64,000 nt of DNA. Origin: an uncultured bacterium (lineage in GTDB: Bacteria > Cyanobacteriota > Vampirovibrionia > Gastranaerophilales > Gastranaerophilaceae). The DNA lies in contig CASEDF010000005.1 in assembly GCA_949286705.1 (NCBI GenBank), positions 1-64,000 of the forward strand, given 5' to 3'. A program made the translations under genes and the position numbers. Below the pieces are notes generated by a model that was not told where the DNA came from, searched no databases, and was given only the letters and a program-made list of their open reading frames with translations. Shown piece by piece: positions 36,121-45,210 of this stretch. The stretch's first letter is position 1. Each line of letters begins with the position of its first letter.

Positions 36121-36223
36121 ATTTTCTCCTTAAAAGCTATCTTTATGAAAAAATTGTATGACAAAAATAAGAACTTGTAAATCTTTATTTGATTTTGTGT
36201 TAAAATAGCTCCGGGGAATTAAT

Positions 36224-37399
36224 ATGAAAACGCTAAAATCAATGAGACTTCACATAGGAATTTTCGGCAAAACCAATGTCGGAAAGTCTTCATTATTAAA
36301 CAAAATTTCCAATCAAAGTATTTCAATAGTTTCGGATATTGCAGGAACAACAACAGATGTTGTGGAAAAATCAATGGAGCTTTTGCCTATTGGTCCTGTG
36401 ACTTTTTTAGACACGGCAGGGCTTGATGACAAAACAGATTTGGCAGAAAAGCGTATTGAAAAAACAATGAAAATTATTAACCGTTGTGATGTTGCGGTTG
36501 TTGTCTGTGATTATAACGGAATTGATGAATATGAAGAAGAATTGATTAAAAAGTTCAAAGAGCTTAATATACCGTACTTAATTGTTGTTAATAAGTGTGA
36601 TGTAAAACGGATTTCGCTTGAGGATTATGAAAACGTTTTATATACGTCAACTGTCAGTGATAAAGATATCGTATTCCGGTTTAAGGAAGCACTTGTAAGG
36701 CTTTTGCCGGAGGATTTTGTAAACACTCCGAAAATCGCAGGTGACCTTGTTCCTGAAAAAAGCACGGTAATTCTTGTTGTACCGATTGATAAAGAAGCTC
36801 CGAAAGGCAGAATTATCTTGCCTCAGGTGCAGACAATAAGGGATTTACTTGATAGTAACTGCCTTCCGTATGTTGTGAAGGAAAACGAATTGAAAGATGC
36901 ACTGGATAATTTAAAAACACCGCCGGCACTTGTAGTAACGGATTCTCAAGCATTTAAAAAGGTTGCGGAAATTGTTCCTGACGATATTCCGTTAACTTCT
37001 TTTTCGATACTTTTTGCAAGATTAAAAGGTGATCTTAATGAATTTGTCAAAGGTGCGCAGGCTATTGAAAATTTGCGGGACGGCGATAAAGTTTTGATAC
37101 TTGAAAGCTGTTCTCATCATGCAATTGATGACGATATCGGAAAAGTTAAAATCCCGAACTGGCTTAAGCAAAAGACCGGTAAAGAGTTGATTATTGAAAA
37201 TTATTCAGGACATGATTTTCCTGATATAACCCCGTACAAGCTCATAATACATTGCGGGGCATGCATGACAAACCGCCGCGAGGTTTTATCAAGAATTCTA
37301 GTCGCAAACAATAAAAATATTCCAATAACCAATTACGGCATCGTTATATCGTATTGCCTCGGCATTTTGCCAAGAGCTGTTAAAGTGTTTAGTATTTAG
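36224..37399 (+). CDS. hydF: [FeFe] hydrogenase maturation GTPase HydF
   Basis: A 391-residue scaffold and carrier that delivers the 2Fe subcluster to apo-hydrogenase. The N-terminal GTPase has P-loop GIFGKTNVGKSS (near 11) and NKCD (near 124); the C-terminal metal site has SCSHH (near 298) and HCGACM (near 346), the CxH/HCxxC pattern. It serves both hydrogenases at 256-4904. HydE and HydG are not in the window. GGGGAA precedes the ATG. It converges on the locus D prepilin, 6 bases apart. Confidence 0.96.
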   Translation: MKTLKSMRLHIGIFGKTNVGKSSLLNKISNQSISIVSDIAGTTTDVVEKSMELLPIGPVTFLDTAGLDDKTDLAEKRIEKTMKIINRCDVAVVVCDYNGIDEYEEELIKKFKELNIPYLIVVNKCDVKRISLEDYENVLYTSTVSDKDIVFRFKEALVRLLPEDFVNTPKIAGDLVPEKSTVILVVPIDKEAPKGRIILPQVQTIRDLLDSNCLPYVVKENELKDALDNLKTPPALVVTDSQAFKKVAEIVPDDIPLTSFSILFARLKGDLNEFVKGAQAIENLRDGDKVLILESCSHHAIDDDIGKVKIPNWLKQKTGKELIIENYSGHDFPDITPYKLIIHCGACMTNRREVLSRILVANNKNIPITNYGIVISYCLGILPRAVKVFSI

Positions 37400-37405
37400 A
37401 AATAT

Positions 37406-38648
37406 CTAGCGGCAAGAATGTTTGCCGTTCCACGATAAATCATCACAATCCCAGTAATCCATATTGCCGTTATAAATTACCCATGCTGTACATGTTATAT
37501 TAATTCCCGTATAAGTTTTATTCAGACAGGCATTCTCAAAAGATGAACCAGTATATGTTCTGTTGGGCATGCCTTGCGGTAAAATCCCATCACGATATAT
37601 ATCAAATTTAAATACGTCTTTTCCGATTTGATTTGGTGAAGCGCTTCCGTTTAAATCTACTGTAACGGTTCCGCAATTTCTAAAATACAATTCGCGTTCT
37701 TCAGTGGAATTTTTATATGCTTGACACCATACTTCTGCAGCGTTGTCTCCGTTCGACCCTAAAAATTTTATTGAGGTACCATTATTGAGTATAAAAGTTT
37801 TTTTCATTCTTCCCGGATGATCCAGATAAGATTTATCCAGTTTGTAGTAGTCTTTACCCCAGCAGGCTGTATATATTTTTTCATCATTGCTTGCTTCACA
37901 TGTTCTTAAAATTTTAAGAAATTGAGGCATAATTTTATTGTATATCGGTTCTATATCGTATCTATTATTTGCTCCCCAAAAATTAATCGGTCCATATTCC
38001 TTAATCGCCATATCAAATGCACTGTTCAGGATACTGTAGGTGTTTTTTAATTTTGTTACGAATACTTTTTCTCGATAATTCGCAACCAGCGTCGGAATAG
38101 TCATGGCGGCAACAATGCCGATTATGCCGAGGGTTATTAAAACCTCAGCGAGGGTAAACGCAGCACGACGAATATTGTCAAACATGTCTACGTGTCTTGG
38201 ATTGTGCACAGCTCGCAAAAGCGTGGTTTTGCTCGCAGGGACGAACTCGCTGCGCTCCGTTCTTGTGCAAATCCGCTGCGTAGCACCTTCCGCCAGAGTA
38301 AACGCGACTTTTTTAGAAGATACTAAGTTACTAAGGCAGTAAGGCACTAAGAATTTACTGTGAGCTTCGCTCACGGTTTTGTCACAGTCTTGCCCCTCTC
38401 CCTTAATCCCTCTCCCCTGGGGGCGAGGGGAGGTATTTTTGTCATGCTGAACTTGTTTCAGCATCTCATTAACTTTTTGCGATCCTTCGGCTAACGCCTC
38501 AGGATGACCTGTAAAATTCCAAAAAGCCCTAGAATGTTGTTGTGCCTTTGGCACCTCAGGATGACCTGAAAAAGAGTAGTGTTCGGAGGTTAAGCTACTG
38601 CCCCCCCCCCCTGGCTGAAAAGTAGTTGTGATAAGTGTTTGCGTCCAT
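37406..38648 (-). CDS. Prepilin-like protein with repeat-rich leader, start out of frame (locus D)
   Basis: The prepilin part (DNIRRAA, FTLAEVLITLGIIGIVAA, then a 230-residue domain with several Cys and a closing GKHSC) lies at 37406-38180. The ATG at 38648 has GGAGG six bases upstream and a promoter, but eleven G (coding strand; 38601-38611) put it out of frame; translation would stop after 17 codons. With ten G the frame runs 163 codons to the pilin. Between tract and pilin lie REP-like palindromes, ACTAAG repeats, a first VAFTLAE box (38302) and an 84-base insertion (38195-38278), all open in frame. The GTG at 38554 or the internal Met before DNIRR are alternative starts. Confidence 0.8.
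38195..38278. repeat. 84-base in-frame palindromic insertion in locus D leader
   Basis: In loci B and C the sequence runs GCTACGCA directly into CGTAGACATG; in locus D the same flanks are separated by 84 extra bases (28 codons, frame kept). The insert contains the palindrome GAACGGAGCGCAGCGAGTTC and TTGCACAA near one end with TTGTGCACA near the other (strands differ). Confidence 0.75.
38321..38353. repeat. ACTAAG-rich repeat, inverted copy
   Basis: TACTAAGTTACTAAGGCAGT and AAGGCACTAAGAA on the plus strand, whereas the prepilin is on the minus strand, so the unit is inverted compared with loci B and C. Confidence 0.75.
38359..38467. repeat. Cluster of three palindromic REP-like units
   Basis: GTGAGCTTCGCTCAC (38359-38373), CCCTCTCCCCTGGGGGCGAG with GGGA (about 38408-38432), and GTCATGCTGAACTTGTTTCA with GCATCTC (38441-38467). 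The first and third also occur in locus B; the second is similar to the stem at 52459-52479. All lie inside the open leader of the locus D prepilin. Confidence 0.8.
38601..38611. repeat. C11/G11 homopolymer tract in locus D
   Basis: Eleven C on the plus strand. Flanks differ from the other three tracts (TACTG before, TGGCT after). Loss of one base, to ten, joins the ATG at 38648 with the prepilin frame. Confidence 0.95.
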
Positions 38649-38679
38649 TCGTAACCTCCAAAGTATTTATTACTTTTTT

Positions 38680-38708
38680 ATTATATCAATACAGGCTTAT
38701 TTACGCAA
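38680..38708 (-). promoter_or_regulatory. Promoter of locus D prepilin
   Basis: On the reverse strand TATAAT (38685-38680) with TTGCGT (38708-38703), 17 bases apart. The -10 is perfect and the -35 weak. It lies just before GGAGG and the ATG at 38648. Confidence 0.6.
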
Positions 38709-38767
38709 CTTTATATTTCCACCATAAATATGATAAAAAATTATTACTCTTTGAGTAAAATAGCTTT

Positions 38768-39091
38768 ATGTACGAGTACGAATTGGAATATGAAGACAAA
38801 GAGCTTAAAAAAGTCGGGCTTGAATTGATGTTTATGACGCCCGAAAAATGCGAAAAATCGGAAGGCATTACGGCCGTTGAGCTTGCAAAGCTTGTTGAGC
38901 TGCCTGTCGAAGTTGTTAAAAAAAAGCTCAATATCTTAAAAGATGCAGGGATTGTACGTGTCAAGGGGATTAATCCGAAATTCTGGAAATTTGATGAATA
39001 TAATTTTCAGCGTATGGATGAACATGACGATATTTTTAAGCTGTTGTGCAGCTTTGATGATGTTGACTTTGACAGATATTTTACTTACTAA
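38768..39091 (+). CDS. Small winged-helix-like protein
   Basis: A 107-residue acidic protein. Residues 35-65 (ITAVELAKLVELPVEVVKKKLNILKDAGIVRVKG) read as a helix-turn-helix followed by a wing, with a phenylalanine- and acid-rich tail. It may be a DNA-binding regulator or part of a complex; the high negative charge is unusual for a DNA binder. The gene ends one base before mnmE on the other strand. Confidence 0.78.
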   Translation: MYEYELEYEDKELKKVGLELMFMTPEKCEKSEGITAVELAKLVELPVEVVKKKLNILKDAGIVRVKGINPKFWKFDEYNFQRMDEHDDIFKLLCSFDDVDFDRYFTY

Positions 39092-40429
39092 TTATTTTCC
39101 GATACAAAAATGGTCAAAAATATTATTCAAAATCTCATCGGTTATGACTTCGCCCGTGAGTTCATTTAAAAATAGCAGGGCTGATTTTAAATCAATACTT
39201 ATTAAATCCTGTAATTCCTGTGATTTTGCGGCATCCAAAGCTTTTGTTAAACTGTCGCGGCATTTTATAAGACAATCTGTTTGACGTTTGTTTGTTATGA
39301 ATTCAGTTTCTTCCGCGGAAAAATCACATACAATATTTTTAATTTTTTTGCGTAAATCGTCCAGTCCTTCATTTGTTAAAGTGGAGATGTAAATTGCGTT
39401 CTTATCTGTCCTGTCGTCGGTTAAATCGCATTTGTTGGCGATAATAAGATGTTTTTTGTCTTTGATAAGATTATAGATTTCTTCATCTTCTTTATTAAGA
39501 CCGCTTTTAGCATCATAGACAAATAGTATTAAATCAGCTTCTTCTGCTGATTGTTTTGAAAATTCAATTCCTATTCCTTCGACCTGTCCCACGTCATCGG
39601 TATTTCTTATGCCTGCCGTATCAATAAGAGTAACCGCAACATCCAGATCAAGAGTTTCTTTTAAAACATCCCTTGTGGTTCCTGCAATATCCGTTACAAT
39701 TGCACGTTTTGCATTTAGTAATTTATTGAAAAGTGATGATTTGCCGACATTGGGTTTGCCGACGATTGCTACTTTTATGCCCTGTCTTAAAATATCCGAT
39801 GATTTTGCGCAGGCAAGGACGCTGTCAACTTCTTTTACGGTTTCTTCAAATTGGCTGATTAATAAATCATATGAAGGCTCATTGACATCTTCCGGAAAAT
39901 CTATTGCCGCAATAATAAGCGACAGGCTGTTGAAAATTTTGCTCCGGATTTCGTTTACTTTTCTGTATAACACACCGGAGAGATTTTTGGCGGATTGTAT
40001 TGCAAAATTTTGGGTTTTTGCATGGATTAAGTCCGCAACCGCTTCTGCTTGGGATAAATCCATTTTTTTGTTTAAAAAGGCTCTTTTGGTAAATTCGCCG
40101 CGTTCAGCCATCCTTGCGCCGTTTTTCAGAACAAGGTCAAGAATATTCCTCACAACATTTACGCCGCCGTGGCATTGAATTTCTATGACATCTTCTCCCG
40201 TATAGCTGTTTGGATTTTTAAAAGAAAGAACAATTACTTCATCTATTTTTGTTCCGTTGTCCTCTATCCAGCCGTGAGAAATTTTGCCGGCTTCAAGCGG
40301 TTTGCCTTTGAAAATTTTTTCAGCTATATCAAAACTTTCATTGCCGGAAATCCTTATAACACCTACTCCGCCTGTCCCAAGAGGCGTTGCAATTGCGGCT
40401 ATTGTGTCAAATTCTTGAATTATATTCAT
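39092..40429 (-). CDS. mnmE: tRNA uridine-5-carboxymethylaminomethyl GTPase MnmE
   Basis: A 445-residue GTPase modifying wobble uridine of tRNA together with MnmG. The N-terminal folate-binding domain (DTIAAIATPLGTGGVGVIRI), G1 GKPNVGKSS near 218, G3 DTAG, G4 NKCD near 329 and the C-terminal CIGK that ends the protein are all typical. The ATG at 40429 (MNIIQEF) is preferred to one five codons upstream. Confidence 0.96.
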   Translation of the reverse strand: MNIIQEFDTIAAIATPLGTGGVGVIRISGNESFDIAEKIFKGKPLEAGKISHGWIEDNGTKIDEVIVLSFKNPNSYTGEDVIEIQCHGGVNVVRNILDLVLKNGARMAERGEFTKRAFLNKKMDLSQAEAVADLIHAKTQNFAIQSAKNLSGVLYRKVNEIRSKIFNSLSLIIAAIDFPEDVNEPSYDLLISQFEETVKEVDSVLACAKSSDILRQGIKVAIVGKPNVGKSSLFNKLLNAKRAIVTDIAGTTRDVLKETLDLDVAVTLIDTAGIRNTDDVGQVEGIGIEFSKQSAEEADLILFVYDAKSGLNKEDEEIYNLIKDKKHLIIANKCDLTDDRTDKNAIYISTLTNEGLDDLRKKIKNIVCDFSAEETEFITNKRQTDCLIKCRDSLTKALDAAKSQELQDLISIDLKSALLFLNELTGEVITDEILNNIFDHFCIGK

Positions 40430-40473
40430 ATCTAAATTATACATGAAAACTTTTTTAATGTATAATAAATGTT

Positions 40474-42225
40474 ATGGAAGAAATAAACGAGCTTATTGCG
40501 GAAAATAAATTTAAAGAAGCGCAGGAAAAGTTAGAAGAAATTCTGAAATCTGAAGGCAAAAATATTGAGGCCTTAAAGCTTTTGGGGCTTTGTTATGTTA
40601 ATCTGGAAAAATACAAAGAGGGGCAAAGTGTTTTTGAAACGGTAGTAAAATATTTGCCGGATGACGCTTCAAGCTGGTTTTATCTCGCAAATTGTTATGA
40701 TAATCTGGAAGATTTTTTACACGCGAAAACAGCTTATTTGGAGGTTATAAAGCTTAGGCCGGAATTTTTGGATGCTTATAAAAATCTTTGCGTTGTTTAT
40801 GTGAAATCCAATGAAGCTGAAAAAGGAATTGAACTGGGTAAAAAAGCACTTGAATTCGCGGGTGAGGATTATACTTTATTCTATATAATCGGTACAGCCG
40901 GTATGTCTTTGAAAAAATTTGAAGAAAGTGTTTATTATCTTGAAAAGGCACTTGCTTTGAATCCTTCACATTCCCAGCTTTATAATAACCTCGGAACATG
41001 TTATGTCACAATCGGCAATCTTGATAAGGCATACGAAAATTATCTCAAGGCAAGCGAATATGATCCGGAAAATTCTTTGACATATTTTAATATAGGATCC
41101 GTCCTTCAAATTCAAAACAAACATAAAGAGGCTTGTGAATATTTTAAAAAGGCTTATGAAAAAGAGCCGTCCGATAATTATCTTGTGGCATTAGCTTTGT
41201 CGGAGGTAAAATCAGGCGATATACATTCCGCTATTGAACATTATAAACATCTGATTGTTCAGTTTCCGGCAAAACATAACTTTCAATATAATCTGGTATG
41301 CTGTTATGAATTAATCGGAGAATATCAGCTTGCCGTAAATATTTTGCAAAATCTTGTTATGCTCAATCCTAAGTCTGTTAATATGGCGCATAAGCTCGCA
41401 AATCTTTATTTAAAGCTTAATCAGCCGCAGTATGCAAAACAGATTTTTGAAAAGATTTTAATTCAGGGTAATGTATCTTTTGAACTATATTATGAATTTG
41501 CACATGTTTGCATTATGACTAATGATTTTGACAGGGCTGAGAAGATTTTGAAAAAAGTTATTGAGCTTAATCCTGAATATGCTCCGGCGCATAAAGATCT
41601 CGGTGTAATCTATCTTACAAAGCGTTTGTTTGATTACGCAAAAGATGAGTTTGAAGCAGCATACAAGCTCGCACCCGAAAATTATTCAATAATTTTTGAA
41701 TATGCAAATTATCTTCACGCTACAACAGATTTTAAACGTGCTGATGAAATGTATCAAAAAGCACTGGAGTTTGAACCGGAAAATCCGAATGCGCTTGCTT
41801 TTTCAGCTTTAAATAAAATTCAGCTTAATGACCTGGAAAAAGCAAAAGAGCAGATTGATGCAGCATTAAAATTTGCAAATGATCAGCCGTTTTTGTTGTT
41901 TATTGCAGGTAAAATAAGATTTTTGCTGAAAGATTACGAACAGGCAAAAATGTTTTTAGTCAAATCTTATGAAGGTGATAAGACAAGCGATTGTGAAAAT
42001 TTGTTGGGGCTTTGTTATTATGAACTCGGGGATTTTCAACAGGCAAATTCAATATTTAAAAATCTGCTTGAAAAAAGCCCGATGAATATTAATATTCTGT
42101 TAAATAGTGCAAAATGTTATGCAAAACTTGAAGATAAAGATTCTGCATTAAAAGTTCTGGAACAGGCTGTGGAAATTTTTCCGGATTGCGAAGAAGCACA
42201 TGAACTTATACGTAAATTGTCATAA
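40474..42225 (+). CDS. Cytoplasmic TPR-repeat protein
   Basis: A 583-residue protein consisting almost wholly of about 16 tetratricopeptide repeats (for example ALKLLGLCYVNLEKYKEGQ, AWFYLAN-type helices and PSHSQLYNNLGTCYVTIGN). No signal peptide, so a cytoplasmic scaffold is likely. Divergent from mnmE with a 44-base gap containing TATAAT at 40460-40465. A terminator follows. Partner proteins unknown. Confidence 0.92.
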   Translation: MEEINELIAENKFKEAQEKLEEILKSEGKNIEALKLLGLCYVNLEKYKEGQSVFETVVKYLPDDASSWFYLANCYDNLEDFLHAKTAYLEVIKLRPEFLDAYKNLCVVYVKSNEAEKGIELGKKALEFAGEDYTLFYIIGTAGMSLKKFEESVYYLEKALALNPSHSQLYNNLGTCYVTIGNLDKAYENYLKASEYDPENSLTYFNIGSVLQIQNKHKEACEYFKKAYEKEPSDNYLVALALSEVKSGDIHSAIEHYKHLIVQFPAKHNFQYNLVCCYELIGEYQLAVNILQNLVMLNPKSVNMAHKLANLYLKLNQPQYAKQIFEKILIQGNVSFELYYEFAHVCIMTNDFDRAEKILKKVIELNPEYAPAHKDLGVIYLTKRLFDYAKDEFEAAYKLAPENYSIIFEYANYLHATTDFKRADEMYQKALEFEPENPNALAFSALNKIQLNDLEKAKEQIDAALKFANDQPFLLFIAGKIRFLLKDYEQAKMFLVKSYEGDKTSDCENLLGLCYYELGDFQQANSIFKNLLEKSPMNINILLNSAKCYAKLEDKDSALKVLEQAVEIFPDCEEAHELIRKLS

Positions 42226-42230
42226 TACTA

Positions 42231-42270
42231 AAAAATCGGCTTTCGATGACAGCCGACTTTTGATTTTTTA
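42231..42270 (+). terminator. Terminator of the TPR gene
   Basis: AATCGGCT / AGCCGACTT hairpin flanked by A-run and T-run. Confidence 0.82.
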
Positions 42271-42284
42271 AAATTAATTTGTGT

Positions 42285-42443
42285 TTAAGCAAGTCCTAAA
42301 ACTTTTTTGTACCAAGAGAATGTCTCCAGTTCCAAACCATTAAAAGTTGTCTTAAGGCATTGTGCTTTTAAATAGTTTTCGAACTCGTCATTGAATTTTG
42401 ATTTGACCTTTTTGTCTTCGGTCTTTGTTACGAGTGTTGCCAT
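42285..42443 (-). CDS. Small hypothetical protein (52 residues)
   Basis: An ATG at 42443 with AGGAGT six to eight bases upstream opens a 52-codon frame: MATLVTKTEDKKVKSKFNDE and on to FSWYKKVLGLA. Lys/Glu-rich and probably helical. Codon use is like the neighbours. A conserved small protein is plausible; no family recognised. Confidence 0.65.
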   Translation of the reverse strand: MATLVTKTEDKKVKSKFNDEFENYLKAQCLKTTFNGLELETFSWYKKVLGLA

Positions 42444-42757
42444 AGAATCCTACTCCTTTTTTATTTAGTTATATTTTATATAACTTTGTGTATTATTATA
42501 TCATATTTGCCTGATTTTTTCTAGTAGTATAAAGTATAAAAATACAAAAACTTGCGCCATAAAAGGGATTTGATTGTAAATTTTTGTAAAGAATTTGCCC
42601 GAGAATTATAGCGGTAAAATTAATAATTCTTGAGGATTAATTTTATGGAAGTAAAATTTTTTGAAGTTTAAGTCGGGTAAAATTATTCGAACTTAAATCT
42701 AACTTTACATGGAATAAATTTTTTGGTAAAATGTAAATTAACTGAGGAGTAGTAAAA
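42444..42757. other. AT-rich intergenic region upstream of the exported TPR gene
   Basis: About 310 bases with no gene I can support. It holds the octamer GGTAAAAT three times (near 42613, 42675 and 42725), two possible GAGGA ribosome-binding sites, and an 8-codon frame MEVKFFEV (42645-42671) that could be a leader peptide. Promoters for the TPR gene and for the small gene at 42443 should lie here. Confidence 0.5.
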
Positions 42758-44794
42758 ATTAAAAAGCATCTTTTAATATCAACAATTATAGCAATGAGTA
42801 TAACCACAGGTATTAATGCACAAGCGGCAATGACACCTCAGGTTAATACATTGTATCAGCAGGCATGTTCTGCCGAATATCAGAATAATTTGCCGGATGC
42901 GATTGAAAAGTTAAAACAGGCAATTGCACTCGCCGGCAATGACAGCATGCTTTATACCAAACTTGCCGGAATATATTCCGATTTGGGTGAATATGATCTG
43001 GCTTTGCAGGCTTATTCAAAAGTTTTGGAATTAAAGCCGGATGATGCGTTTGTTTATATAAGTGTCGGGAGTATTTATGAAACTCAGGGCAAATATCAGG
43101 AGGCTTTGGCGGCTTATAATAAATCAATACAAATTTTTCCCGAGTACAAATATAATTTGTTAAATATTGCAAATGTTCAATATAAAATGCAGGATTATAA
43201 ATCTGCGGTTCAAAGTTACGTAAGATTTTTGGAAATTTATCCTCAGCATAAAGAGGCGCGTGAAAATCTTGCAGCAGCTTATCTTGTTATGGATATGCCG
43301 GAAAAAGCAGTTAAAGAATATACAACGCTTTATAACAAAAATTCGTCAACCTTTAAGGATTATGCAAATTATGGTATTGCACTTGTAAAAACAGGTGATT
43401 ATTCTAAAGGTTCCGAAATTTTGGAAAAAGCAGTTGAGTTGGATCCTGAAAATACATCTTCTCATATAAGTCTGGCACTTGCATATCAAGAGCTTGATAA
43501 TAATGATTTGGCGCTCGAACAATACGGAATTGTATTTAAGCAATTACCGAATCTGCATTCAATAAGACTGGATTATGCAAATCTTCTTGCGGATATGAAG
43601 AAAAACGCAGAAGCAATTGAGCAGTATAAAATTTATGCCCAAAATTATCCGACTGACGCAAGAGCATATAAAAATATGGCAATTGTGTATAAGCGAATGA
43701 ACGATATAGATTCTGCCATTACAAATTTTGAAAAATCTATTGCCATAAAATCCGATGATACAGACGTAAAAAAAGATTTGGCTGAATGCTATCATGCCAA
43801 AAAGGATTATATATCTGCTTTAAAATATTATGATGAAGTTTTGAAAGTTAAACCGGATGATTTAGAAGCTAAAACCAATAAGGCTTTTGCGCTTCATGCA
43901 TTGGAACAATACGATGAAGCAATTGCGTTATATGAGCAGGTTTTGGGTGTAAAGGATAATCCGACAGTAAGTGCAAATTTGACAAAGGCAATTGTGGCAC
44001 AGGGATTTGTATCTTTGAATGCCAAGAATTATTCCAAGGCATCAGAGTATTTTCAAAAAGCAGTAGCGCGTGATTCTGCGGATGATTACGCTTATTACGG
44101 GTTGGCAAAGGCATACAGGGGCTTGGAATTGAATGAAAAAGCTGCTGAAATGTATGAAAAAGCAATTGCTTTAAATCCTGAAAAATCATTATACAGCACA
44201 GAATATGGGGATTTTATATCTGCTCTGTACAGTCAGCAGCCGGCCGCAAATGAAGCAGGGGATGATTTGCCGGAAATTTCACTTAATTCAGAGGGTGATA
44301 TCCTGCAAAAACAGCAAAAATCTGTTGATATGACAAAAAATAAAGATTTAATTGCTTTAGGCGATGAAAATTATAGAAAAAAAGATTTTGATTTAGCAAT
44401 TCAAAATTATCAGGAAGCTTTGACAATAAATCCGGGCGATGAAGTTACTTTACTTAAGATAGGCAACATTTACGGGTTGAAAAATGACAACAAAACTGCC
44501 GCTGAATTTTACAAACGTGCAATTGTTGTAAAGCCTGAATATGCAGATGGCTGGTTTAATTTGGGATTAGCTTATGCAAATGAGAAAAACTATTCCGATG
44601 CAAAAAAATCTTTCAGCAAGGTGGTTGAATTAAAGCCTGATTATGCTTATGCCTATTATGCTCTGGCAATAGCTTATGAGACAGAGGCAAACAAACCTGA
44701 GGCTTTGAAATATTACAAATTATTCCTGCAATATAATAAAGATGCGGAAAACGTTGCACAGGTTCAGGATAAAATAAGAAGTCTGGAAAAATGA
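42758..44794 (+). CDS. Exported TPR-repeat protein, probable ATT start
   Basis: A protein of about 678 residues with some 16 TPR units (e.g. SMLYTKLAGIYSDLGEYDLA, AWYNLGLAYANEKNY-like near the end). The first ATG (42794) gives MSITTGINAQA, with no ribosome-binding site. Read 12 codons further up, the frame starts at an ATT with GAGGAG eight bases before it and gives KKHLLISTIIAMSITTGINA, a complete signal peptide with basic, hydrophobic and cleavage regions. An ATT start is known for infC and pcnB. The export and a periplasmic scaffold role are inferred. The lipoprotein gene at 44791 overlaps its stop (ATGA). Confidence 0.85.
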   Translation: MKKHLLISTIIAMSITTGINAQAAMTPQVNTLYQQACSAEYQNNLPDAIEKLKQAIALAGNDSMLYTKLAGIYSDLGEYDLALQAYSKVLELKPDDAFVYISVGSIYETQGKYQEALAAYNKSIQIFPEYKYNLLNIANVQYKMQDYKSAVQSYVRFLEIYPQHKEARENLAAAYLVMDMPEKAVKEYTTLYNKNSSTFKDYANYGIALVKTGDYSKGSEILEKAVELDPENTSSHISLALAYQELDNNDLALEQYGIVFKQLPNLHSIRLDYANLLADMKKNAEAIEQYKIYAQNYPTDARAYKNMAIVYKRMNDIDSAITNFEKSIAIKSDDTDVKKDLAECYHAKKDYISALKYYDEVLKVKPDDLEAKTNKAFALHALEQYDEAIALYEQVLGVKDNPTVSANLTKAIVAQGFVSLNAKNYSKASEYFQKAVARDSADDYAYYGLAKAYRGLELNEKAAEMYEKAIALNPEKSLYSTEYGDFISALYSQQPAANEAGDDLPEISLNSEGDILQKQQKSVDMTKNKDLIALGDENYRKKDFDLAIQNYQEALTINPGDEVTLLKIGNIYGLKNDNKTAAEFYKRAIVVKPEYADGWFNLGLAYANEKNYSDAKKSFSKVVELKPDYAYAYYALAIAYETEANKPEALKYYKLFLQYNKDAENVAQVQDKIRSLEK

Positions 44795-45201
44795 AGAAAT
44801 TAGTTCTTTGTTTAGCTGTATTTTTAGTAGTTTTTTGTACATGCGGCTGCAATCGTGACAAAGCGGCAATACTGTTTAACCATGACAAAATTACGGTTGA
44901 TAATGTTATGAATTACAGTACAGCTTTTCGGCCGAATGAGCGGATATATTACCTTGTAATCATACCGAAAAAGATTAAAACCCGCGCCATAAATATTCAG
45001 GTAATAAAAAAAGACAATAAATATATGACATTAGGGTATAATCTTTACTGGAGTTATTCAGCGGTGTTAAAGGATGATCAGATGTATTATTACGATGATT
45101 ATGTCGTGATATCGCAGCCCGGATTGTATATTATGAAGGTGTTTTCAAAAGATAACCCGCAAAAGACGCTTTGTATGGCGCAATTTTTGGTGCAGGAATA
45201 G
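44791..45201 (+). CDS. Small lipoprotein-like protein
   Basis: A 136-residue protein with an N-terminal hydrophobic segment and Cys residues (CTCGC near residue 17-20) that fit a lipoprotein signal, though the lipobox is not ideal. Beta-rich remainder (YYYDDYVVISQPGLYIMKVF). Overlaps the TPR gene by four bases, so translation is coupled and the two probably act together in the periplasm. Confidence 0.82.
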   Translation: MKKLVLCLAVFLVVFCTCGCNRDKAAILFNHDKITVDNVMNYSTAFRPNERIYYLVIIPKKIKTRAINIQVIKKDNKYMTLGYNLYWSYSAVLKDDQMYYYDDYVVISQPGLYIMKVFSKDNPQKTLCMAQFLVQE

Positions 45202-45210
45202 ATTTTGGGC

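Noticed and set aside
1-38648. Treating the four prepilin genes as ordinary pseudogenes
   Set aside because: All four need the same tract length to be repaired, leaders are otherwise open, and promoters and ribosome-binding sites are intact; random decay would leave stops. Sequencing error in homopolymers stays possible and is stated.
42645-42671. Leader peptide MEVKFFEV
   Set aside because: An eight-codon frame with GAGGA upstream; too short to support by itself, so only mentioned in the intergenic entry.
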